Assembly: GCA_021014325.1 (NCBI GenBank)
Contig: CM037474.1
Span: 24,993,488 to 25,057,487, forward strand
Length of the DNA: 64,000 nucleotides
Direction of reading: 5' to 3'
From: Plazaster borealis
Taxonomy: Eukaryota > Echinodermata > Asteroidea > Forcipulatida > Labidiasteridae
The notes under the pieces are model-generated. The model saw only the letters and a list, made by a program, of their open reading frames with translations. It did not search any database and had not been told where the DNA came from. How positions within the stretch are numbered: the first letter of the stretch is position 1; each line of letters begins with the position of its first letter. Below are positions 12,801 through 24,800 of the stretch, piece by piece. Made by a program: the position numbers and the translations under genes.

Positions 12801-15800
12801 GTTTGAGGGTGACTCCGCCCATCCCTTTTTGTGACGTCAATCGAGGCAGACTTCGCCGCGATCGAACATCGACCCCCCTCGAACTTGCCTGCATTTACGT
12901 GCAAGTAGTGAGCTTGTACGTTTTGTTTGGTTATCCCAAAAAAGGGATTTTTCGTGCATTTTTCCGGCAATGCCGACCAGGTGTATTGCTGCTGGATGCA
13001 GCAAAACGACTAAAGATGGGGTCAGTTAGCATTTGTTTCCTGCAGATCCCAAATATAGGCAGTTACGGGCATCGAAAGTCAGGCTAACGAGGGCAAAGTG
13101 GTCTGGTCCGACATCGTTTTCAGCGCTGCAGTGAACATGTTTCTGGTGTTCGGATCGACTTGAGCTGTATGCCGCGCCGCGGCACGCCGATCCGATTTGT
13201 CATCACGGGGCCGCTAAAATACCTCGTATTATTCGTGTTCTCGTTATGACCGTGCTCGTATCTTCCGTTTTTTAAGACATAGAAATGCGCATGGGACAGT
13301 TCGGGACCGGTGAAAAACCTTGCATAAACATCGACTGTACACTGTCCTAGGATTGCATTGGGTGACGTCCGAATACGAAAACGCATCATACTGATCAGGT
13401 ACCCAGACGTAATGTACAGGGCCAGACTACACATTTCTCTTCAACTATCCCGCGCCTCGATTGACGTCACGAACAGCGCCATGTAAACGGGGGCCTATTT
13501 TTAAATTTGTAATTAATCTAAAAACACAATTTTTTAACCTTAGTTAATTGTTTATTCACATTACACACATAAAAATGTATATATTAACGACAAAAGCTTT
13601 ATTTTGACAAAATACCACTGCCAGGTGCCTTTAAAATAATCCTTTCGTTCCAATGTAATCCTTTGTGTTATCAATTTATATTTAAAAAAACTACACCACC
13701 GTACGTAGTGTAGTTTTTAACAAGCTATGACAAAACTTGCAGAAGATTGAAGTAACTGGCCATTCTGATGCCCATAATAGTAATAATACCGGCGCGAACC
13801 AGCGACGACCAATGCTGTACACGGTATGTGGCGATGTACCAACAGTGAGTGGCACTTTGCGGGCCTCCATGTGAGCTGTCAAGTTGCGTCTTACACGGCG
13901 GTGCGCCTTATACGCTAACACTTGAATCTTGTTTCTGTGATTTTAGGGTACTGGGCCTTATACACCGAGCACCTTATACGCAGGAAATTACGGTTAGCAA
14001 TTTAAAGACAGTACAAATACTAGAAAATATGATCGTGAGAAAAAAAGTACATCAAAGATCAAAAATGTTTGAAAATTACAACCTCTGGGAAACTTACCTG
14101 TCTCTTCCACTCCATCTTGGATCTCACCTCCACCTGCTGGTAGGTCTTAGCCATCATGGCGATCAGCATGTTGACGAGTAACCATGGTAACAGCAACATG
14201 AATATAAAGAAAAGGGTTCTGGACAGCCAACCGATGCGAGACTGGTCAAAAACTTCGTACTATTTTTTTTGAAAAGTGAAAAACAGAAATAGTTAATTTT
14301 TATGAGGGACTTTATGTGCATGCTTTATTCTATGCTGTTTGTATGTAAGTGTGACATAATAATTCCAGTGTAAGCCACGCCCACTTCACAAAAAACTGGC
14401 TCCAATGATTACCAGAAGCCCATAAGCCATTTTGAGATATGGTGGACACATTACTATAACACTGTTTGATTTGGGTAAATTTTTCTGTATACACCCAAAC
14501 CAACCAGTGCATTCTTATAATGTCCGCCATATCTCAAAAAGGCTAATGGGAGTTGCATTGAGCTAGTTTTGTCTTTGATTTATACAAGAAAAGTTTAACA
14601 ATTGGACTTAGCTTTCACATAATACGTTCTTCAAAGACTACAGGTCTTCTCGGAATGAAAAGTTTCTGCCATTAGAAATGCTTTTAAACGATGAAATGGG
14701 TGACTTTAGGTAAAGCGATACACAAACGTTTGCCAGCTTTAGAGCCTGAAGTAGAGACTTTTTTGGGTGTGCAGTAGATACGCAAACGTGTGACGCAGTG
14801 ACTTACCAACGACATTGCAGCAATCAAAATAAGCAATCCCATGATTGTTTCTTACATATTTATTTATTTATTTATTTATTTATCTATTTACTTATTTATT
14901 TTTTAAATTTTTATTCTATTTTTTATTGTTTTATTTAGTTTTATTTTATTTTATTTATTTATTTATTTATTTATTAATATATATATTTTTTTCACACGCT
15001 GTTTCTCTTGACCTTGGCGGCAGTTCAGATTTTTAAAAATCCTGTCTTCAAAATCGAAAAAGAACACATTTTCAGAAAAAACATCCCCCTTCCCCCAAAC
15101 TTCTTGAGAATCAAATCACACCAAACCGTTAATTACTCACAGGGAAGTCACCAAACGCCATAAGGAAAGCCATCATGAAGGACCCATACCACGTCTCAAA
15201 TTCACTTGCAGTCCCAGAAGGTACTCCTTTAAACAGGTAGTAAAAAGCTGCAGAGAAAAAGATGTAAATCGGACATTTAGAAATAGAGGGTGTGTAATCA
15301 CTTTTCATAAAAAAACACTTTAATATTTGTGATAGTTTTGTTTGAATGGTTCTGTTAATTTTTAATGCTTTACTCTTTGGCCCCACAGTGTTTGTGAGTT
15401 TGTAATTTTACTTTTTTGATCGTTGTGAAGTGACCCTTTCAGCTACAGTTGTTTGATCATTTTGGTTTTGAATACCAATAAAAATAGAAAATAAAATAAA
15501 GTTTATTCAAGATTACAACATACAGGTTTCTTTCATTCTTTGGGAGAGACCATAAATCAGGAAGCCATCTGTGCAAGGCATCCAGGCATCCTCCTAGGCC
15601 TGAAATTACACAAAGGCCACGAAGGCCATGACCTCCGTTGCCTCGGTCTTGGCCTAGGTGCCCCTTTAAAAGTTTCCTATAGACTTTAAGATTTTCCAAT
15701 GGAAGTGCCCTTTGCAAAATGAAAATAGCCTTGCCCTCTCAAAGACGAAGTTCCATGCCTGCCCTCCAAAGATGCTACAGTGCTTTGAACATCCCAAGAA

Positions 15801-18800
15801 ATTCATATTGGGACAAATATCTCCTTGTAAGAAATTGTCTGGTTTTTTTTACCCAACTCTGTTTTTACCCAATTCACCTGACGTCATCATCACAATAATT
15901 TCGCGCCATTTTGGGAGTCAATGTCCTTGTGTGTTGTACAGTGTAGTGCGCATTTACGGGGAAGCGGCGTTTACACGCTTACCATGATTTGTCCACGCAA
16001 TTTGACTCCCAAAATGACAAGCATGGCAGACAGTAGCCGCCTGTGGCATCGGTGCAAGGAATCATTACTTTACCTTCTCCGAAGATGATGATAAATATGA
16101 TGTAGATGATGGCAAATCGGCTGATGTCACCTTTCATCATCTTCCCAATCATGACGATCAACGGCCCCAGCCTCTCATGGCCTCTGTGCGACAATAGAGG
16201 GCAGAAAAGATTACATTGTCATGTCGGTGCAAAAATGCTGTTAACTCTTAAAAACAATTTTTAACGAGCAAGGGAGTTTAAAACTGCATAAATGCATCTC
16301 CGGACGTTCACACAAACCCTTTAATGCCAAGTAATAATACATTGTCATCACAAAAGTGAGATACACCGTTTGGCAACCTAGTCACCGTTTGGTACAAATT
16401 ATAAACCTAATGGTAGCTAATTATATCTTAACAAAGTCTCTCAACAAATGCCATGTCATCATGCATTAACCACTTCATGCCGGATAATGTGTATATCGGC
16501 CAAACTCTTCTAAACTGACATTTGGCAAAGGTTTTTTTCTCAGCCAGGAACAACTTTGGAGCGCCCTCAATTTTGTGCAGTAAGTTGGACGGCTGATGTG
16601 CATATATCAACCAGGACATTCCATTGTGTAGCAGGCACAGACATGCACCTACCGTGCTACGCTTTGTTTCCCCAGTGCAAAGTGGGACAGAAGGTACTGG
16701 AATTTAGGCTTGTAATCTCCCTTTTTCAAAAATTAGCAAAAAATCACAATGGAAAGGGTCTATAAACGTCATCATGACAGGATAATGTAAGAATCTGTAA
16801 GAGAGCAAGCTCCATCCTGTAATGGTGAACCTGAGGGAATTTGGTTACCAACCTGTAAAAGAACAACATATAGGAGAAGGAGAATGGCATGATGATTATC
16901 AGCAAGATGTCTTCCATCTGACGGAGACCGAGAAACCTCAACGGGATGCATACATACAACATCAAGATGGCGCACATGAAAAGCCCTTTGAACGGTAGAA
17001 CCCACTGTATGAGAAATAATAATATCAAGTAATAAACCACAAGAAAAACTGACTGGGTAAGCTTTTAAAAAATTTTGGTTGACTAAAATAAAATTTACTT
17101 GAGCGGGAGTTGAACCTGCGACCTCCGGATTAACACGCTGGCGGTTTACCAACTATTCTATCTTCTATCTAGCCCTAAAATAAGTGATGTTTGAAGCTTT
17201 ACATGGCGTGGATTATAAGGTAACTTTAAATTTTAAATTTGCAGGGTAACATTCATGTAAAATCTCTTTTGGAAGAAGTGTTGGTTCTGAGAAAAACTGT
17301 TGTGGTCTTGACGTTTCAAACAGTTCACTCTGCTTGTCTTCAGGAGAACACTGGACTGCTGCTAATGATGCTTAAGTAGGGCTGGTGGGATGCACATTTT
17401 GGGTGGGAAAACTACAGAATTTGAGATAATTTTTTCTAACACAAAACACTGATGTTGTAACCACTCAATTAAATACTCACCAAGCTTTTGATATAATCCA
17501 AAAGGGAACCTCTGGATCGGATTTCAATAAACTCTACAGAACTCTTAGCTACACAGCCGATAATCACACACACTTCGGTAAAGTAACGAATCTGAAAATT
17601 TAGATAAAAAAGATACTAAACTCAGTGAATCAAAATTTGTTATCTACTTCTTAATAAAAAATAAAACTAAATAAGTAAGTTTGAGCAATGACCTCCTTTG
17701 GAAATAGAACAAAAGCCTTTGGAAGAAAAGCTTCTTAAAAAAACACAAATGTCAAATTTAATAAGTCTGTAAACAAAAAAATAATCAGTTCTTATATAGC
17801 GCTTAACTACAGGCATCTCAGATCGCTTATTAATATAGTTTTAGGGGCATGATATATGCTGAGTTTTTAAATTATAAGACCTATTGATATAGCATCTTGT
17901 AAGGGTGTTACAAAGGTGATGTGGCACATTCAGCAGCCACTGCCAGAAACACCGGGGCAAACCCCTTCTCTTAGCGATAAGTGTAAATTGGTTCATTTAC
18001 GTGCATTACACAACACATGGGACCAACTGCTTTACGTCCCATCTATAGTACGAAGCAGTAATGGTTAAGTGTCTTGCTAAAGGACACAAGTGTCAAGAAA
18101 GGGACTCAAACCCACACTCTGCTGATCAGAAACATCAGAGCTCGAGTCCGGTGTGCTTGACAGCGACGACACTACGTGATGACATGGCTGGCGAGCAACT
18201 CCGGTTGACGCAGACAGACAGTAGGTAAGTTGCAGCAGTCTTCCTGCTGCATGTATCTTGGTATTCAAAGTTTTTGGCTAATGGGAGTTTTTAGGTAATG
18301 AAACATAACAGTATATATACTCACTGTTGTATAAACATCATCGCCTGATAATAAATCTGTCTCTGGTCTCAGGTTGATGGCAATACTCAGGAGGGTCAAA
18401 TGTAAACAAGCCCAAACAAACTTGAAGATGAATCGTCCCTGAAATCATACCAAAAACCATAAGTTTACTTATAATTCTATTTTACGTTTAACGAAGACAA
18501 TTTGCCCCAGACATGCCAGAGGGCGTAAAAAACCATTGACCCCATCACAGCCTGCAACAATTGTTTTGTCATACCATGGTAATGGATTCTTCTTCTCTAA
18601 AGGTGATCTGTTGTCATCTTCCAACAGTATTATGACAACATCGGCACAGTTAAAAAAAGCAGACTAACAGTGGCGAATGAATTGTAAACAACAATGGTGG
18701 TCGTTGACAGAAATCATTCTTCACTGTTCCCGACAGCACATCGCACATGGATGTAAATCACTTTACTTAGTACCAGTGTAATTACAACCTCAAACCCAGG

Positions 18801-21800
18801 GCTCTTTCTTATATTGTACAAGGCGCCGGAAATGACCAACATTGGGCCCCATCGAGGTAATGTACCCCGTGGGGTACATCACTCATGTTCCTCTGAGCCT
18901 TCTACATGCGTCTTTGTAGCACATCGCGCGAGTGGTTCTCAACTAAATAACAATTTACAATCTATTACTGTGGTATAACAAGTAACTTTGGAAAGCAATG
19001 CAACGAACTACCCACATTGAGAACGATTTCTGTCTGAAATACTGTCATAGTCGAGTATTAATCCGCATTTGAAAACCCCCCAAATCACCACTGCTTATTT
19101 TGATTGCAGCAATTGAATGCGCATATATGCATATGTGCACAAAATCCCAGACACATGAGCAAGTTTTTCTTTGAGTTAAAAAAAAAACAGTGATCACTTA
19201 CTTGAAATATTTCTCCACAGGTTGGTTGTATGGATTAAAGGATTGCAATAAAATTACTTCTTCAATAATGCAATGATGAAGTTGCCTTGTAAAGAAGCTG
19301 GCTCTGATCTTTGGCAAATTTGACCCAAAATTTAGACTTAAATTCTAAATAGCAATTTTTTGTATAGATTCAAGAAAGTTATACGTTTTTATTTTAGATA
19401 TTGCATGAAAAAATCTGCCAATGATAAGTGGCAGTTAATTAAAAATTTAAAATGAATTATTGCCGGGATTCCTACAATAAATCACGTCCATCAGCGAGGT
19501 ACAAACAATTTTGCACGATACATCCATTTTGTGCATTTTTCGTAGCATATGCAAAGATTTTGGTTTTGTTTTTTAGTTTTTTAAGCGGCATTGTCTGTCA
19601 AAATTTGTTCAGAGCAAAAATTCTTAAAACAAAAATTCTTTCAGTGAAAATCAGGTCATGCAACTTTAAAACATGAAGCAATTCAATTCAATTCAATTCA
19701 ATTCAAAAACTTTATTCATCCTAAAATAGGCAATTACAAAAGATTGGGCACTCCATAATGAAACAGTTAACAATTTACAACAAGAGCAATATGTAATTAC
19801 CACAATAAAAAGAAGAATACACAATTACGTATTTACATACAAAATATCACATACAAAAAGCAGGCTTTACCCTGGCATATCTCTTCCATTTCTCTTGTAG
19901 CAGGTGGTTGATGACTTGCCCCTCCAGCATCTTAAGATGGCAGGGATCATCCTTTTTAATGATTGCTCGCAGGGCAGAGTGTTCATCTGAAGAAAGGCAA
20001 AAACACAATGTATCGCAACCATTTTCAATGCTGTCACTTCAAAATCAGCCAACAAGAAAGCATTTATGAATTATTCAATTCTGGTAAAGAAACAAAGGAT
20101 GCTTTGAAAGCGAACTTAACTTGGAAGCTCAAGGAAAATCACCTCAGATAAGTCATCTAAACAACAGGCATGAGAATGGGCAATGATGACAAAACCGGAA
20201 AGGTTTGAGCTCTGAGCATTTTTCCAGAGTCCACAGTTATGGGTTGTAGGGTATTTATTGTATGCTGGTTGAATGTTCCCTACACCCTAAGAATCAAGTA
20301 AATCACAGTAATCTTTACTCACTCTGTTGTCCATCTACCCCTATGGTATCCAGCATGCCTAATGGGTAAGCGACGTAGGCCAGGTTCCCATGTGCCCACT
20401 GGGTCTCACTGGCCAGGTCAAGTAGACTGGTGAATAGCTCGTTGCGACCCAGGCGGTAGGACAGCTCCAGCGGGGTCAGCCCTGCCTTGTTCGCGACGTG
20501 GTAGTTGGCGGGCATCTTGTTCTGACGGATAATGTGTTTAAACATCAGCTGTGGTGAAGAAGAAGGATGAATGCTTGAGGTCAAAGTTCAACAATAACTG
20601 ACTACCAAGGACCAATTGAAACAAAAACTAAAAGTTTCTCTTTACACAATGCTTTAAAACTCTTAAACTTTTACCTTTTTTTTAATATTAACAGAAAAAT
20701 GGAACCTTGCTGTTTTACAACCACAAAAAAACCCCAAACTTATAAACAATAAGGGTCAAGCAGAAGGGGCGCTACGAGACAACTTATAAGTTGTTGACTG
20801 TTTCCCATGCAAAAATGGCCTCTCCTGGGCTAACTGTAGAGGGCGCACTGTATTGCAAAATGCTCATATTGACAAAGTAGAAAGCAAGATAAACAGTACC
20901 TTCTGATTGTGAATGATGACCATGTGCACCACGGTGTTTCCAAACGAGTCCTTGGCATTAGGGTTGACGTGCCCCTGCCCAGACCTCTTCTTCAGACTCT
21001 CCTCAATCAGGTAGTCGTAGATCTGAGTGTTTCCGACGCTGGCCGCAAACGCCAGCGGGTACTCCCCGTAGTACACCTCCCCTTCGTAGTTTGACTGTTT
21101 GAGTTTGATCTGCTTCGGATCCTTGAGGTCGTTCGGCCGGAAGAAACGTCCCGTGGCCCGCTGGTCAAGCTGGATGTGGTACTGGCCCACCAAGAATCTG
21201 ACCGATTCGATGTCTTGATTTACGATCGCCATGTGGAGTGCATTCTCTCCTGCAAGGAATTCAAAACTTATGGCATTGAACAGTTTGGACAAGAACAAAT
21301 GTTTTTTTTCAAAATGTCCTCAATCTGAGGTACCTGAGGCGTAGTATTTATCTATGGAACTAGGTGTATTACTTCCACTGACAGAAAGAACTCTACAAAA
21401 ACCTAGGTAAAATTAATATGTAGACAGAAAAAAATACCAAATGGGTGCAGACTCAAGACCCCATTTTCCCAGTTACGACTTGGTTTACTAAAAACAATCA
21501 CACTTGCATCTCAGCAATGCACAGGCAGTTTGGGACGTTTAGAAAGGCTGGCGTGAGTGCAAAAAATATTCTTCACTAGCCACACAAAAATAACCATCTT
21601 ACACCATAAAAACCCCCCCAAAACAACCTGGATGCTTTGCACGTGGTCGGCGTTACGAGATGACTAAAAACTTGTTCACTTTTTCCCATGATGCACTGGC
21701 CTCTCCTCGTCAAACTGTAGAGGGCGCAGTGCAGTGTGAGCAGCCCGTATTGAGCAAGAAAGAGGCATCATGATAACAGATCTTTATCTCATTGCCACCA

Positions 21801-24800
21801 TCTTTGTCATGTCGCCAATCAACCATAGCAATCATGACTACTGATTTTCATTTAGTCCAAAAAGGGGCCCGACTAATTTCCTTCCAGCCTTGGTTTGGTG
21901 GATGACATTGCTTTGAATGGGAGGAAAAACAAGATGGCTACACCATGATAAAGGTCTAAGACAATGCAAGTCTTACAGGCACTCCAACATTGGAACACAT
22001 TAATGTGTGATGTTAAAGGTAGGGTCATAGATTGGTAAATACTCCAAAAATTAATCACCATGAAAACTTACTTGGTCTAAAGCATTGTAGCTGTTTACAG
22101 TATATAAACTATTTTGAGAAAGGATTCCCTTCGAGGTAATATAGTTTTAATAATTTTTCACCCAAAAATATTTGAATCTGAGAAAGAATGCTGCGACCGA
22201 AGATGCAGTTGCTAAACGTGGATGAATTCAACGTTTTTGTGAAAATACCATGACAGTTTTTTGCTGTTTTCTCAACATGTAGACATTTTATTCCGCTGAA
22301 ACCTTTTCTATGTGACTTGTATTGTATCTTTCTTTATAATTTTGCCTGTAAATCAGCATTACGTTGACAAAAACCAATCTATGACCGTCCCTACCTTTAA
22401 AGTATTGTACACAAGATTCCCTAAAATGTTTGAAAAATGGTCAAGGCCTGCACAGGCTATTGCCTAATAGTCATGTACACCCCTTGACGGGGCACTCACC
22501 GAAATAATCCGACCCCTCATAAATGTCATCGGCCAGCTGTGGGTACGCCTCCAGGAGAAAGCGGGCGATGTCTCGGTGCATCTTGGTGTTGTTGAGGTAG
22601 CAGAGATGCAATATGGTCTCGCCGACCTCCCCACGCTTGGACAGGTCCCAGCCGGCCTTGTGCTCGCTAAAACGATTAATGGCCTGCTGCTGGTACTCAT
22701 GGAACTCCTGCATCAGTTCGTGGTTGGTCATGGAGTTCAGAATCTTCCTCTGGGGAGAGGAGTGGAAGAGGAGAAAGTTTTTTTAAAAATTAAGTCGTCA
22801 AGAGAATGATATTTTTAAAGAGGGGCACTGAGGTCAACTTCAGAACTGTGATGCACTCATTTTCCAATAGATAGAGTCCTTATGAAAGTGGACAAAATAT
22901 ATAGAGTGTCATGGCCGAGCGGTTTAGAGCATCGAATTCAAGTTCTGGTGATTGAAGTCATCGGTGTGTGAGTTCGATCTCAGCCATGACATTTGTGTCC
23001 TTGAGCAAGATGCTTTACTATAATTGCTTCTCTTCACTCAGGGGTATAGATGGGTATCTGCGAGCGTAGAGGTTGATATTGTGTTTGAAAAAGCCTTCTG
23101 AGGGCCATGGCAGCTCGGGGCTGTATACTCCCCAGGGAGCTGAGAAAGATTAAAGGAATGTTAATTGTTGGCCAAATGACGAGGGCACTAAGGTAAAGCG
23201 CATTGATATGTTATTGTAAAATGCGCTATATAATAACTAGTTATTATTATTTTTATTATGTCTGAAATATAGAATTAGCTGTTGCTTGCAAACTGCTTAC
23301 CAACCAAAAGAATCTATGGTATAAATACACCAAAAATAAGTTAATCGCCTGACGTTTAGACCCTAGCAGTAGTCTTTCTCGAAGGCTAAATGACAACACA
23401 ACACAACACACATAAGCTGGTATACTGGTGTAACAGAAGCAGTCAAGTGGAAAGAAATGAAAAGAGAGTGAGACGCAGAAAGCAAACATAAAAAGCAAGG
23501 CTTTTTCTGCCTCTCTCTCTCCATTTATTATGACCAAATCATCCAATGAAGTCACATTTCAAAAAAATTGGTCTGTACTTTTTTTTTATGGGGAGTACTT
23601 TAGTTTATTCCTAAATTTTTGTTCAACCAAACGCTGTTGAATGTAACCTTTGGACGAATGAGACCCATCTATTGTTCATGTCATGTTAATTTTTTAAAGT
23701 TTTTTTTAAAACAAAGTCAGTCGTGATTGCCCACTGCATTTTAAGAAGGGGTTGATCTTATGGATCAATCTATGGATCAATCTATTAACAAATCTTTTCT
23801 TTCTTGACTTGCTCATTCCACATATTTTTATCTTACCTTTTTATCATCAACAGTATCCTTACGATATTGGATGTAGTCCCATTCGTTAATAATCTTCCCG
23901 TTGCCGTCGCTGTACAAGTACGGTCCGACCTCCTTGCGGATGAGAGCTTGGAACTCCGCGTCACTCTTCCTGTTACGGTAGCTGGAATAAACCGTCAAAT
24001 AGAAAAAGAATTAAATGGTTTGGTTGCGCGGTACACGTGTTTATGTCATTGTTTTGAAAAGCGTGTTATGGCCGAGCGGTCCGAGCGGTCTAACGGACTC
24101 ATGTTTTGATTGTTAAGTCATCGGGGTGTGGGTTTGAATCCCGGTCATGACACTTGTGTCCTTGAGCAAGATGCTTTACTATAATTGCTTCTCGTCACCC
24201 AGGGGTGCAAATGGGTTACATACGAGGGTAGAGCTTGATATGTTTGAATAAGCCTACTGAGCACCACGGCAGCACCGGGCTGTATACTCCTCTGGGAGTC
24301 GAGACAGATTCTCCCCTCTAGCCATTTTGAGATATGGGGGACATATTACGATGGCACTATTTGGTTTGCGTAAATAAAATCTGTCCAGGTGTACATCCAA
24401 ACCGAAGTCCACATGTTATTTGTGCCTACAGTTGCTTTGGCGTTAGTCGGGTTAAAAGTGGTCGGGTTGGAGTAGCGGTATCATTCCTCGCCTTCCAACT
24501 CTAGGACCCTGGTTCGTATCCCACCGGGGCCACATGTAGATTGGTTTTTTAGTCCCTACCTGATAGCGTGGGTTTTCCCTGGAAAACAATTTCTGGGGTT
24601 TTCCTCCCACGTCTAATACTGTCTTTTCTCCATGGGATTCTTGGTTAGTATAGTGATTAAGTTCAACTTCTGAGAGTCCTTGGCTTCACAACCAGACTTA
24701 ATAAACGAAATGAAACACAGTCCCAAATCCTCCAAAATCAGTCTACATCCTGTATAAGATTTTGGAGGATTTGGGTGACATCACGGATCCTACCTCTCCA

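Noticed and set aside
13120..13434. 104-codon minus-strand ORF in the THAP element
   Set aside because: No resemblance to a transposase; it overlaps the THAP relic in antisense.
14845..15036. ORF rich in Leu, Phe and Tyr
   Set aside because: Lies entirely on a (TATT)n tract within a TRPV intron.
17085..17165. tRNA gene on the minus strand
   Set aside because: Box A and B are present, but the acceptor stem does not pair and no anticodon loop of correct form was found; kept as a SINE-like element.
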